In this document: positions 18,501 to 29,700 of the stretch, piece after piece
Numbering within the stretch: the first letter of the stretch is position 1
Layout: the number at the start of each line of letters is the position of its first letter
Assembly: GCF_008124765.1 (NCBI RefSeq)
Contig: NZ_VNHS01000006.1
Coordinates: forward strand, 310,001-374,000
Length of the DNA: 64,000 nt
Source of the DNA: Paenibacillus methanolicus
GTDB taxonomy: Bacteria > Bacillota > Bacilli > Paenibacillales > Paenibacillaceae
Direction of reading: 5' to 3'
Notes under the pieces: generated by a model
What the model was told of the DNA's origin: nothing
The model's database searches: none
What the model saw: the letters and a program-made list of their open reading frames with translations, nothing else
Position numbers and translations under genes: made by a program

Positions 18501-20732
18501 CTTGCCGTTCGGCGTGTGCGGCAGCCGATCCAGCCGCATGAACCCGGACGGCACCATATACGATGGCAGCCGTTCGCCTAGATGCGCCCGAAGCCGCGCG
18601 AGGGGAATGTCGGTCGCCGACGCGTAGTAGGCGTACAGCGAGTTCGTCCCCCCCTCGTCCGCGCGGGCGACGACAGCCGCTTCGCGTACTCCGTCCAACG
18701 CGAGAAGCTGGGCTTCGATGTCGCCCGGCTCCACCCGGTATCCCCGGATTTTGACCTGCTGATCCAGCCGGCCCAGGCATTCGAGCGTGCCGTCCGGCTT
18801 CCATCTTGCCAAATCGCCGGTGCGGTACATCCGCTCGCCGATCGCGAACGGATGCGGCACGAATTTCTCGGCCGTCAAGTCTTCCCGCCGCCAATAGCCT
18901 CGCGCCAGCCCGTCGCCGGCAATGCACAGCTCGCCGGCCGTCCCGGTCGGCATCAGCTGCCCGGTCGGCCCTATAATATAGATCTGCGTATTCGCGATCG
19001 GTTTCCCGATGCGGGTATCGTCATCGCCCTCAGCCTCATGCAAGGCAGACCATACGGTCGTCTCCGTCGGCCCGTACATGTTGAAGACGCGGGCTTGCGT
19101 CGATTCTCGCAGCTCGGCCAGCAGCGGCGCGGGAAGCGCTTCGCCGCCGAGCAGGATGCAGCCCAGCCCGGCGACCGCCCCGCGTCCTTGAGAGTCCGCC
19201 AACAGCAAACTCATGCGAGAAGGGGTCATTTGCGCGATGCGGACGTTCTGCGACGCGATCCACGCCGCGAGCAAGCCGGGGTCGGCCTGCTGCTCCTTGT
19301 CCGCGATGGCGACCGTCATGCCCAGCGTCAACGGCAGCAGCGTCTCCAGCACGAAGATATCGAACGAATAGGTCGTGACCGACAATATCGCGGCGCCCGG
19401 CTCGAACGGGATGCGGTCCGCCATGCCGACGAAGAAATTATGGACGGCCCGATGTTCGATCATGACGCCCTTCGGCTTGCCCGTGGAGCCGGACGTGTAG
19501 ATGACGTACGCGAGGTCATCGGCGCCGGACATCGCCTCCGGATCGGCGCCGTCCGCAGCGTATGCATCCGGATCATCCAGCAGGATACAGGCGCCGTCGA
19601 ACGCGACGGTTGAAGCAAGCTCCCGATGCGCCACGAGCAGCTCCGCGCCGGAGTCCTCGATCATGTGACGGATGCGCGCCTCGGGAAATTCCGGATCGAT
19701 CGGCACATAGGCGCCGCCCGACTTCAAGACGGCGAGCAAGCCGACCACGAGATCAAGGCCGCGGTCCGCCATGACCAAGACGAGCTTGTCGGGTCCCGCG
19801 CCCGCTTGAAGGAGCGTCCGGGCAAGGCGATTGGCCCGCTCGTTCAGCTCGCGGTACGTCAACCGCGCGCCGCCGAAAGCCACCGCCGTCGCATCGGGCG
19901 TTCGTTCCGCCTGCCGTTCGAACAGCCGATGGATCGTATGACCGCGCTCGTAAGGCGTATCCGTGTCGTTCCAGCCGATGCGCATCATCGCGACTTCCGC
20001 CGGCGGCATCGCTTCGATCGCGTCAAGCGCTTGGTCCGGGTTCCGGGCGAGCGCGTCATACAAGTGAAACAGATGGCCCAGCGCCGTCGACAGCTGATCT
20101 TTCTCATAGCGCCGTTCATTGTACGTAAGCCGAACTTTCAGGTCCTCGCCGCTGCGTTCGAACCGGAAATGAAGGTCGAAGCCGAATTCGGCCGCCGCAG
20201 CGGACGGATGGAGCTCGCCCAGCGAGGCGATCGTCGGAATAATCGGCCGGCCGCTCTCATCCGATCGGTAAGCCAATCCTTCCGCCATTTCCCGGAACGG
20301 TATGCCGCGATGCGCCATTGCCTCGCCGACAGCCTGTTTCGTCGCATGCAGCAGCGTCCGGAGCGTGCTGGAACCGGTCGACATCGTCTTCACGAGCAGG
20401 ATGCCGTTATCCGCGCGATCGAAGTCCGGTCCGGCGGTTGCGGGGACGCCCAGTATAACGGTCTCGTCGTGCGTATATTTGTAGAATAAGCTTTGGAGGC
20501 CGGTTAGAAGCAGCAGATAGAGCGCCGAAGGCGAGCCCTTGGCAATGGCCGTCAGCCGCTCCCCCGTCTCCCGCGGAAACGTCCGGACGATCTGCGAGCC
20601 TGCCGAGTTTCCGCCGCCTGCCCCGTCCGTCAAGCTCGCCGCCGGCTTGCCCCAAGGCAGCGCCGCCAGCGAATCCGCCTCCGTAAACCGTCCGCTCCAA
20701 TACGCGCGTTCTTTCTCGAATACCGTTCTCAT
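12591..20732 (-). CDS. NRPS: A(Gly?)-PCP-C-A[MT](Cys-like)-PCP-BtrH-like-beta-sandwich
   Basis: This protein of 2713 residues is the last megasynthase of the cluster. Domains in order: a C-domain C-lobe only (1-250, no HHxxxDG); adenylation domain (about 270-760; pocket read as D-I-L-Q-L-G-M-V-W, Gly-like); carrier (GGHSLRA near 795); condensation domain (HHMVADG near 980); a second adenylation domain split between core motifs A2 and A3 by a SAM methyltransferase (VLEIGCGAG near 1500; A3 YVIFTSGSTGTPKG near 1715; pocket D-L-Y-D-F-S-L-V-W, Cys-like); carrier (GGDSMKA near 2113); a BtrH-like papain-fold region (about 2180-2490, Cys in FLYCTEME and His in RIHAATIVG); and a beta-sandwich (about 2510-2700). 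There is no thioesterase, reductase or epimerase, so release probably uses the BtrH-like region. ATG at 20732 follows GGGGTG and precedes the typical MRTVFEKERAYW; GTG at 20741 is an alternative. Confidence 0.92.
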   Translation of the reverse strand: MRTVFEKERAYWSGRFTEADSLAALPWGKPAASLTDGAGGGNSAGSQIVRTFPRETGERLTAIAKGSPSALYLLLLTGLQSLFYKYTHDETVILGVPATAGPDFDRADNGILLVKTMSTGSSTLRTLLHATKQAVGEAMAHRGIPFREMAEGLAYRSDESGRPIIPTIASLGELHPSAAAAEFGFDLHFRFERSGEDLKVRLTYNERRYEKDQLSTALGHLFHLYDALARNPDQALDAIEAMPPAEVAMMRIGWNDTDTPYERGHTIHRLFERQAERTPDATAVAFGGARLTYRELNERANRLARTLLQAGAGPDKLVLVMADRGLDLVVGLLAVLKSGGAYVPIDPEFPEARIRHMIEDSGAELLVAHRELASTVAFDGACILLDDPDAYAADGADPEAMSGADDLAYVIYTSGSTGKPKGVMIEHRAVHNFFVGMADRIPFEPGAAILSVTTYSFDIFVLETLLPLTLGMTVAIADKEQQADPGLLAAWIASQNVRIAQMTPSRMSLLLADSQGRGAVAGLGCILLGGEALPAPLLAELRESTQARVFNMYGPTETTVWSALHEAEGDDDTRIGKPIANTQIYIIGPTGQLMPTGTAGELCIAGDGLARGYWRREDLTAEKFVPHPFAIGERMYRTGDLARWKPDGTLECLGRLDQQVKIRGYRVEPGDIEAQLLALDGVREAAVVARADEGGTNSLYAYYASATDIPLARLRAHLGERLPSYMVPSGFMRLDRLPHTPNGKLDRKALPAIEASAPSHPASVPLTAEQARLADIWRDILRVPNVAATDHFFEIGGHSLRAAALLQRIYEQTGAALTFRDVFDHPTLAEMADVIAKASRGGGTVIPAAEPADYYPSTSAQRRLYVLSHLDGAAAGYNIPMALRINGPLKRERLEYAFGELIRRHEALRTSFDTVQGELVQRIQPEARLIVEYAAASEEEARERALAFVRPFDLRRAPLLRVGVVELASERHLLLIDVHHMVADGVSINLLVEEFTRIYAGEPLAPLRVQYKDYAVWRQRQEQTEAYAAHERFWLETFAGELPVLDLPTDYARPALQRFEGDLIRFEIGEALTARLVTFAAERQATLYMVMLAAFSALLARYSGAEDVVVGSPVSGRTSGDTQRVIGMFVNTLAMRSYPAARKPFADYLQEVKAMALGAYEHQHYPFEELVGRLRLARDFSRNPLFDTAFALQNMEGPLPAWSGFEAEDYPLSHAVAKFDLALTAIPTEGRLACMLEYSRSLFESETAERLAAHYANLLQAIVDNPEQAIGSLNYMSEAETRRIVETFNATEADYDRAQTLAGLFERRARLEPEAVAVVCEGREWTYGKVNERANQLARLLQIRGVGAETLVAVILERSVDMIVGVLGISKAGGAYVPFEPQFPRERIEGIMRRSSIAYVISQTEAFRPFEAFKWTLPQLRDIILLDEEKPHAEPERIDAEQVRALWDYVARSAEGRVQEGGFVSSYTGEAFREEEVDRYVRHVTGLIKPHLDASSRVLEIGCGAGLIMFELAGGVASYVGMDPSPHTQQRNRERLASGGYPSVSLIEGFAHETQGLTDASFDAIVIASAAQFFPGYRYLEAVIAECRRMLAPGGLLVIADVPDEERKETFRQSLADFAREHHGTYEPTYNMDKLLYASRGFFEYAASAAGGLSVEPAIERRTDDFPNELQYRFDIIMQRTDLAVAQPAPNVREWTGWHLGGYETADPACPSTADQLAYVIFTSGSTGTPKGVMVKHRPVVNLIEWVNNTYGVDGRDRVLFMTSLCFDLSVYDIFGFLAAGASVRIATRAEIRNPNALAAILRDEPVTFWDSAPAALQQLMPTLAAMGEAAGASRLRLVFLSGDWIPVTLPERLRQVIPSARVIALGGATEATVWSNYYPVGDVQPHWASIPYGKPIQNARYYILNDALMPCPIGVKGALYIGGEVLASGYMHQPELTAERFIDNPFHDGKLYWTGDMARWLDDGNIEFMGRVDHQVKIRGYRIELGEIHAQLIKHAAVREAVVLDRPDPHGAKCICAYYVSESGLSPAELRAYAARWLPSYMLPSYFVPIEGIPLTANGKVDRAALPEPNAAVLLAAADYAEPRTDAERALADIWAELLGIERIGIHDDFMALGGDSMKAIQAAAKLEERGYRIDIEHLFRYTRIAEAGAYAQPIAEAPAEPAELPSLLPVQPRYIDFLYCTEMEVVAVADWHGRGSAGMFADTWTFGYTPNASPRLGACLSELQRFDPLLLERYHGLALEDRTIADFELAAADVLEQIRQGNPVLTAVKANAIPWDGGFGNPDNTRIHAATIVGASDDGETFYCSDSWYSKYAHPLPKADLRAAYLNHAIMRKTREAAEMADWRAVVLTHAPRPKGERSPFGHMRAFAKAVRTGLDLAVEWGDSGTWHDAPLIRTIFDLSTGRMMFAGLLRELAARDRVPALVRIADGLEEASNRWRSINKILVRASVNPTDERHGERLAAKLEEIAAFEEQLAAELRNIAETREAPQALGVEESGRGAEAGVPTQGAEDYAYAVVPLEAYMNDQGFGSLASGRANLTGMGTYFLPDDAITVEGFRVDDRPFGIADLIDGQNDNISCHGQIIRLPQGRYDEIALLGCSEWGNYIEPCTAVYKDGTKEVFRLRFTDWTGTPRFGEQIAWEGRIAERNEIRTFVIDQPGRIFMQTYALDGRKEAATLQLPYSPGMHIFAITLRQSQAALLPDADPSLPEGMRA

Positions 20733-20764
20733 GAACATCACACCCCGATTGATAGGAATTGTCT

Positions 20765-23700
20765 CTAGAACGCAAAATCAAGCGACTCCCACGCTTGGCC
20801 GGCATCATCCGGCTCATTCCCGCCAAGCGGAATATCTTGGAGCGGAAGGTCCGGCGATTCGGCGACGGAGCCGAGCAAAGCGAGATACCGGTTTTTCATC
20901 TTCTCGATCGTGCCTTGCGCATACAGCGCTTCTGCATAGACGAACGCGCCTTTCCAGACGCCGTCTTCTTTATAAAAGTCGAGCGTGACGTCGAACCTGG
21001 CGCCTCGCCGCGCAAGCTCGCAAGGCTTGAGCGTCAAGTCCGACATGGACGAGGCGAGCAGGTCCGGATCCTGCATGGCGAACATGACGTCGAAAATCGG
21101 GTGACGCCCCGGTTCGCGGCGGACCGCCAGCCGTTCGGCGAGCAGCTCGAACGGATAGTCTCCGTGCTCGAACGCTTCCAGCACCCGGGTTCTCGTATCG
21201 TCCAAGAAACGCGCGAACGCGATTCCGCCGGACGGGCGGCAGCGCAGCGGCACCGTGCCGGCGAACATGCCGATCAGCGACGCGGCATCCCGATGTTCCC
21301 GTCCGGACACCGGCGTGCCGATGACGAGATCCTCTTGGCCCGAATACCGGGTGAGGAGCGCGGCGAACCCGGCAAGGAGAACCATGTACACAGTGCAGCC
21401 GCGCTCGGCGGCAAGGATGCTCAGCCGATCTCCCAAATCTCGGCCCAGCTCAAAGGCGACCGAACCGCCGTCTCGGCTCCGGGACGAGCGGCGCGCGTAA
21501 TCCTCCGGCAGCCGCAGCACCGGAAGCTCTCCGGCCAACGCTTCGAGCCAGTATCTCTCGAGCTTCTCCCGGCGCGCGGCGAACCGCTCCTCTTGCCATG
21601 CCGCGTAGTCGATATATTGAATGCGAAGCTTCGGAAGCTCCCCGCCTTCGTATAGTAGCGCGAACTCGCGAACGAGATTCCCGATCGACAAGCCGTCCGA
21701 TACGATATGATGCATGTCGAAGAGCAGGAGATGGCGCTCCGGCGCAAGCCGGACGATGCCGGCGCGCAGCAGCGGCGCGGCCGTCAGGTCGAAAGGCCTC
21801 ACGAACCGGCTCATCCAGTCATCGACGTCCATCGCGTCATGCGCGGATTCCAGGCGTTCCAGCCGGAAATCGACCGCCGCCGAAACGCGCTGAGCGGGCA
21901 TCCCTTCGTGCATGACGAAGCTCGTTCGCAGCGTTTCGTGGCGGCCGATGACCGCGGCCAGCGCCGCTTCCGCCCGCTCCGCATCCAACTTGCCTTCCGC
22001 GAGAAGCGCGCTCGGCATATGGCTCGCATATTCGGCGCCCGGCAGCTGACTCTCCAGATAGATCCGGCGTTGCCCTGCCGAGAGCGGATGCAGGTCGCCG
22101 CGAGGAACGGAAGTGATCTGCTCCGGCCCTCCGCGGCTTTCCTGCCGATCGATAACAGCCGCAAGCTCCCGAATCGTAGGCGATTCGAAAATTTGCCTGT
22201 ATGCCAGGTCGGCGCCGAATCGCTCATGAATGGCGGCGAGCAGCTCCGCCGCCTTCAGCGAATGACCGCCGAGCTCGAAGAAGGACCGGTCGACGCCCGG
22301 GCTCGATACGCCCAGCAACGTCTCCCACATCGACGCGAGCACGGCTTCGGTCTCCGTTGATGGCGGAAGATGCGGCTGCTCATTGACTTCCGTTCCCGCG
22401 TCAGGCTCCGGCAGCGACTTGGCGTCCACCTTGCCGTTCGGCGTCAGCGGCATGGCCGCGAGCGGCACGGCGAATGCCGGCACCATGTACGCCGGCAGCT
22501 TCGCCGCCGCGTATGACTGGATCTCGGCTGGCTTAAGGACAGCATCTGCTTCCGCCGTATAGTAAGCGCATAGATGCTCGCCCAACGCTTCGCTGCGCCG
22601 CACGATAACCGCGGCCTCGCGTACGCCCGGATAGGCGCGAAGCGCCTGTTCGATCTCGCCGAGCTCGATACGGAAGCCGCGCAGCTTGATCTGATGATCG
22701 GCTCGGCCCAAATATTCGATGTGGCCGCTCGGGAGCCACTTGGCCAGATCACCCGTCTTGTACACCCGTTCGCCTGCGCGGAACGGGCTCGCGATGAACT
22801 TCTCGGCCGTCAGCTCCGGCTTCCCGTGATAGCCCCGCGCGATGCCGTCGCCGCCGATCCACAACTCTCCCGGCACGCCGATCGGTTGAAGCTGCCCCGA
22901 TGCGTTCACGATATAAGCCCGCATATTTGGCAGCGCCCGGCCAATCGGCACCGAAGCTTCGCCTGAAGCCTCGGCGCTAATGCCTGACTCGGCGCCGGAC
23001 ACCTTTCCCTCCTGCTGGACGACGCGAGCGTCCGCCTGCCACCACGTCGCGCAGATCGTCGTCTCCGTCGGCCCGTAAGCATTAACGTACGCCGCATGAG
23101 GCGTCCACTTGCGAACCTGCTCCGGCGAAGCGGCCGACCCTGCCGTCACGATCAGGCGAAGCGATGGCAGCCGCGAAGGCGTAAGGCCGATCGCATAAGT
23201 AGGCGGCAGCGTCGCGACCGTGATGCCTTGCTCGTTCAGGAAGCGCTCGAACCGCGAGAAGCTCGCGATCGTTTCTTTGGCCGCGATGGATAACGAGGCG
23301 CCCGTCAGCAGCGCCATGAACGTCTCCCATACCGATGCGTCGAACGATGCGCTCGCGAATTGAACGATGCGGTCCTCAGGGCGAATACCCAAGTCATGCT
23401 TGAAGAACTGTTCCAGGTTGAGCATGCCCAGGTGCGGGACCATGACGCCTTTCGGCGCGCCTGTCGACCCGGACGTATAGATGATGTAGGCGAGATCCTG
23501 CGGACTGCCGACAGCTTCCGGATTACCCGGATCTGGGCGTGAACCCGGGTCGCCTTCGCCGAAGAAATCCTCGGCAGACAACCGTTTGCCGCTCCAACCG
23601 AAGCGCGCCCAATACCGTTCCTCCGCGACGAGCAGTATGGCCTCGCTGTCTTCCAACATGTAGCGAACGCGATCCTGCGGATATTCCGGATCGATCGCGA

Positions 23701-26700
23701 CATAGGCGGCGCCGGCTTTCAAGACGGCCAGAACCGTCGCGACCATTTGCCAGGAACGGTCCATCAGGATGGCGACGCGGCTGCTGCCAACCTGCACATC
23801 CATGGCCCCTAATCGCGCGGCCAGCTCATTCGCGCAAGCGTTCAGCTCGGCATAGCGGACCTCGCGGCCGCCGCTGACGACTGCAATACGGTCCGGCGTT
23901 AACGCGGCCTGCCGCTCGAAGGCGCGAGAGAGCGTGAGCGTCCGATCATAATCCGGCTCCGCCGGCTGGAAACTACGCAGCTGCCGCGATTCCGCCTCGG
24001 TCAGCAGTTCAAGACGGGCGATCGGCAGCCCGGGATCGGCGGCAGCTTGCCGGATAATATGAGCGAAGTGCCCCGCCATGCGCTTCACCGTTTCCGGGCG
24101 GAATAAGCTCGCGGCATACTCCCAGCCCAGCAGCAGCCCTTCCTCGCGTTCCGCCGCATCGAGCGTCAGATCGAAGCGGGAGAGCCGCTGCGGCAGATCG
24201 TGCGGCTCGGCGAACAGGTTCCCTTCCAGAAGGGAGGCGCGCTGCCTGCGTTGCAGCACGAACATGACCGAGAAGAGCGGATGCCGGCTCGAATCGGGCG
24301 GCAGATCCAGCTGCCGGACCAGCTCCTCGAATGGATAGTCCTGATGCTCGAAGGCTTCGATCGTATGCGCCTTAACAGCGGCGACGAATGCCTTGAACGA
24401 TAGGTCTCCGCGCGGCCGGTTCCGAAGCGCGAGCGTGCCGGCGAACATGCCGACGACGCGCTCCGCGCCTGGATGCGTCCGTCCCGCGGCCGGCGTGCCG
24501 ACGACGATATCTTCTTGGCCCGCGTATTTGGCCAATAATACGTTGAACGCGGCTAGCAGCACCATGAAGAGCGTCGCTCCGGTCTCGGCGGCAAGTCCTC
24601 TCGCCAGCGCGACCAGATCCGCATCCCACATCTCGTAATGACGCGCGCCTTCATAACGCTGGAGTGCGGGGCGCGGATAGTCCGTCGGCAGCTGAAGCGC
24701 CGGCGGCTCCTCGGCGTAGACCGTCTCCGACCAGTACCGCTCCAGATCCCGCTTCCGCGCGGCCGTGAGCGATGTTTGCTCGCGCGCGGCGAATTCCTTC
24801 GCATGAAGCGCAAGCTCCGGCAAACGCACGCCCGCATAGAGCGCCGCGAAATCTTCGATGATGACCTGCATCGAAGCGCCGTCGGCGATCAGATGGTGAA
24901 GATCGAATAGCAGCAAGTGGCGAGTCCCTCCGCTGCCTAAGCGCACGACGCCGGATCTGGCGAGCGGCGCTTGCCCGAGATCGAAAGAACGGACGAATTC
25001 GCGCGCGATATCCGCGATCGCCTCCTCGTCTTCCGCCTCGTACAGCTCGATGTCGAGCTGCGCTTCCGGACGCACCCGCTGGACGGGCGCTCCGTCCTTC
25101 CACTCGAAGACGGTACGCAGCGCCTCATGCCGGGCGACCAGACCCCGCAGCGCTTCGTCCAGACGAAGCCAATCGAGCGGCCCGGTCAGCTTCACGGCGC
25201 CAGGCACATTATAGAGCGCCTTCTCCCCGCCGGGCTGCTGCGTGATCATCATCAACCGTTTCTGCGCGGAATTAACCGGGTAGAGGTCCATTACAACCGC
25301 CGGCGTCGGCTCGACTGCCGACTCCGTCCCCGCCTCTTCGGCCCGGCCGTCGAGCCGTCGAGCCAGCTCTCGCACCGTCGGGAATTCGAACAGCTCCTTG
25401 AACGACACTTGGACGCCAAGCCGCTTGTAAATGCGGGACATATATGCCGCCGCATCCAGCGAGCTGGCTCCAAGCGCGAAGAAATCGTCGGTCGCGCCGA
25501 CGAACGGGCGGCCGAGCAGCTCTCGGCATAGCTCCGCGAGCGTTCCCTCCGTCTCCCCTATGGGCGATGCGTAATCGGCGGTTGGCGCATCTTCGCCTCG
25601 AACGCCGGCCGATGACGCCGACGGACGCGCCGCGGCTAGCTCTAGCAGCGAGCGCTCCGTATGATGACGCAGCGGCCCATAATAGGCTGCGTGCAGCAGT
25701 CCTGCCGAGTCGATAGGCTCGGCATGCCACGGTCCCGGTTCCCCGAAGACACGCGGATCGACCTGCGTTGCGGCTAACTCAAGCAAGGCAGCCGATGCCG
25801 CCGAGTCGGCAGCGCTCGTGGAATCGGCGGAATGGTCTCCTCGCCCTTGCGAAGGTCGCTCAGACCGAGCCAGGCCGCCGCTTACCGAGAGCGATGCTTC
25901 GGACAGCGCGATGAACGCCGGCGCAGCCGGGACGTCGTCGATCGCGTAAGCGAACACCGTCATGCCGCCTTCTTCGCGCCCGCGAGTCCATCCCCCGCGC
26001 TCCAAGTAGGCCAGCATCGGATCGTTCTTCGCGCTCCGGGCAAACCACGCCTCTAGACGGCGAAGTCCTTTATCCGCGGCATACTGCGCCACGCTCGCGA
26101 TAGCCGCGTCTTCCGCGCGGCGTCCCAGCACGCGGCAGCTTAGCATGAACGCCTGGATGCGCAGCGTCTCGTCCCGCGACTCCGCGACCAGCGCGCCGAC
26201 AAGTCCATAATCGCCGAACCGGTCGCGCGCTTCGATCGCCCAGCCTGCGACTTTCGGCTCGCTCAGCCACCGCGCGAGCTCCGCTTCCGTACGTCGGACC
26301 GGATTCAAGTTGAATTGGTTCGTACGCTGCGTCAGCTGCGCGATTCGGCCGAGCTGTGCCGGCACGATCGGGCTTACGCTCATCTCGAGACTCAAGCTCC
26401 TCAGGAAATCATCCACCGAAGAAGCCTGCTCCTTCGCTTCCTGCCTCTGCGACTCCGATCTGTACAACCGTGTCCGCATCCGATCCTCTTCGGACGTCTT
26501 CCAGCGGTCGAACGCCCAGACGTGCCGTAGATAAGAAGGGATGCGCGCCGGGTCATCCGGCAGCCGGAGCGTCAGCACTTCCGGCAGCTCGCTTATCATG
26601 GCCGCGCATTCGACCGGACTATCGTCGAGGAAAATGAAGCTGTCTAGCCCGAGATTAAGCTGCTTGGCCAGCGCCCGGATATTATCCGGCTTCGGCCGCC

Positions 26701-29700
26701 AGTTCACGGCCGCGTGCACGATATGCTCCCTCCGCAGCAGCATATCCGGATGGCGGTCGAACACTTCCCAGACGTCGGCTTCGTTGTTCTTGCTGCACAG
26801 CGCGATCAGCACGCCGGCATCATGAAGCGCGAGCGCCTGGCGCTGCACCGCCTGGAATGGTTCCGTAATCGCCACGCCGAGCGCGCCGTCCTCGCCGCAC
26901 ACGCCTTTCCAAATCGTATTGTCGCAGTCTAGCGCGAGCACCTTGAACGGCGGGCGACGCCAAGCGACGATGCGGCGCGCGACGGTCGCGCCGATCGCCG
27001 CCTCGAACGCTTCGCTGAACGGCATGTGCGCAGCCGCTTCCTTCACCGCGTCGAACGGTTCCGCGATGCCATAGTCATCGGCCGCCCGCGTGCAGTCGAC
27101 GGCGAACACGCGCTCCATCCCTTCGACTTCGAGCAGCAGCCTCGCTTGCGTCTCCCGAATGGCGACGGCCAGCTCGCCCGGGATGCCCAAGTGCGGCGTA
27201 ACCGGGAAGACGGCCACGCCGATCGGCACCCGTTTCGGCGCCCGGCCAATGGCTTCGATCAGTTCGTCATACAGCGATTGGAGCTTCCGAATGCCCGCCG
27301 CCGCGCTCGTCCGGGCTTCGCCCAGCCAATCCTCGAACCGGACGAAAATCACATTCACCCCATCGTTGGCGGCCAATTCGCTCCCGCCGTCCAACAGCTG
27401 CTGGAACACCTGATTGTAAGGCGCATACTCCGCGTGCAGATCAATGCCGAAGCGCTCCGTCCATTCCTCGATATGCCTGCCGATGCCATCAGCCGTGAAA
27501 GTCGCGCCGATGAGTAGGCGCAGAGGCTTCGATTCCGGCTCTAGCGCAGGCGCAATCCCTGCGGTCGGCACATCGTTGTTGTCGCGTTTGGCGCGCAGGG
27601 CCTCCTCTTCTTCCGAGGACCACAACGCGAGTTCGGACAACGGGAAGGCAAGCAGCGCGTCCCGCTCCTCCGCCAGACGCCAGAGCAGCGTCATCCAAAG
27701 GCGGCCGAAACGCTCCATCGTACCGCGGTCGAACAGCTCCGTGCTGTAGTTGAACGCGAACTTGATCGAGCCGTCCGGCTGCGGATAGGCATCCAGTTTC
27801 ACATCCAGCGGCGACACTTCCTGCGGCAGCGGATAGTCGGCGACGCGCAGCCCGGCTGCCTCGAGACTGCCGGTCTGCAGCGCATTCAATCCGCTCTCGT
27901 TGTGATAGATAAACATCGCGTCATAGAACGGGTTGCGAGTAGGGTCCGTCTTCCCGGCGAGCTGGCGAATCATCGCGTCGTACGGGTATTCGTGCGCGAG
28001 CGCCTCCCGCAGCGACCGGTTCGTCGCCTGCAAGTAATCTGCCAGCGTCTCGCGGTCTCCGGTTCGGACGCGCACCGGCAAATAATGAATGAACATGCCG
28101 ACGAGCCCTTCGAGCTCCGGCAGCGGCCGTCCGGCCGCGACCGTGCCGATCATCGCCTCCGTCTGGCCCGCGTATTGGCTGACGAGCAGCGAGAAGAGTC
28201 CGAACAGAAGCGAATTAAGCGTTAGCTGCTGTCCGCCCGCCAGCCCTGCGAGCGCCTGCGTCAACTCCGCCGATACCGCGAATGGGATCGTATCGCCCGC
28301 ATAGGCGCGCGTGACGACATGCCGATTGCGGTCGAGCGGCAGCCGAAGCAAGGGCAAGGGAGCTTCCAGGCTCTCCCGCCAATAGTCGGCCCGCCGCTTC
28401 GCCTCCTCGCTCGCCATCCAGCCCTGATACCAAACGGCAAAGTCGGTATAACGGACCGGCAGCGGATTGGACTCCAGCTCATTGCCTTGGTACAGTCGCA
28501 GCAAATCGTTCATGACGATGCCGATCGAAGCGCCGTCGCCGATCAGATGGTGCAGATCGAGGAACAGCAGCTGCTCCCCCTCCGGAAGCTGAATTAATCC
28601 AACCCGCAGCAGCGGCGCGCGGCCGATGTCGAACGGCCGGATCCAGCCTCGCGCAATCCCGTCCGCTTCTTCCGCGCTGCCCGCCTGCGCCTTCAGCAGG
28701 TCCGCCTCGGCCGCTTCCTGGACGATTTGAACCGGTTCCCCGTCGTGCCAATCGAACCGGGTACGGAACGCTTCGTGCCGGCGCACGAGAAGGCTGGCCG
28801 CCTGTAGCAGCCGTTCGGGCTCGAGTTCGCCGGTAATCGCGAACGCGAGCGGCATATTGTAGCCGGTGCCGGACGCGCCGCGCTGTTCCTGCACGAACAC
28901 CCTTCGCTGCGAAGGAGTCAGCGGATAGTAGAGCCGCTTGGCCTGCTCAGGTATGGTCACGACGGCGCGGGCGTCGGTTGACGTGCCGTCGATTTGACGA
29001 GCGGCGATGCCCGTCTGCCGTCCGTCTGCCGCGCGAATCGGCTTACCGCCGCCGCGGATTTCCACGTACTTCGCCAAATCGGCCACCGTGTCGTACTGCA
29101 TCAGATGCGCGGCCTCGAGCATTGTCATTCCATGCTCCTGCCGCAGCCGGTTGACGATTTTGATCGCCAGAATCGAATCGCCGCCCAGCGCGAAATAGCT
29201 TTCCTGCACATCGAGCGTCTCAATTCCGAGCGTCTCCGCCCAGACGGCCGCGATGACACGTTCGGTCTGCGTATAACGATCTTCCTGTCCGTCCGCCAAC
29301 GCGAGCACGCCGGTCGACGCCGAAGGGGCCAGATCCAGCCAACAGCGCGTCCGTTCGAACGCATAGGCCGGCAGATGCACCCGATTCCGCTTCACGTCCG
29401 CGTTCAGCCGCTTCCAATCGATCCGCATCCCGTCCGCATATTGCGCCGCCAGTTCATCCGGCAGCAACCCTTCCGCCTGACGGATCTCGCTCTCCCTCGT
29501 CTCGGAAGCGCCATAATAGAGGCCAGCCGATTTATCCGTTCGCAGCCCCGTTTGGGTCAAGCGGCGCAGCTTCGTAAGCAGCGTCTCGATCGAGTCGCAC
29601 ACGATCGCCACACGGAACCGGTAGTGCCAGCGTCCGGTCTGCGCCGTATGTGCCGCATCCGCGATTGACACGCCTTCAAGCCGAGCAGACGGTTCCAAAT

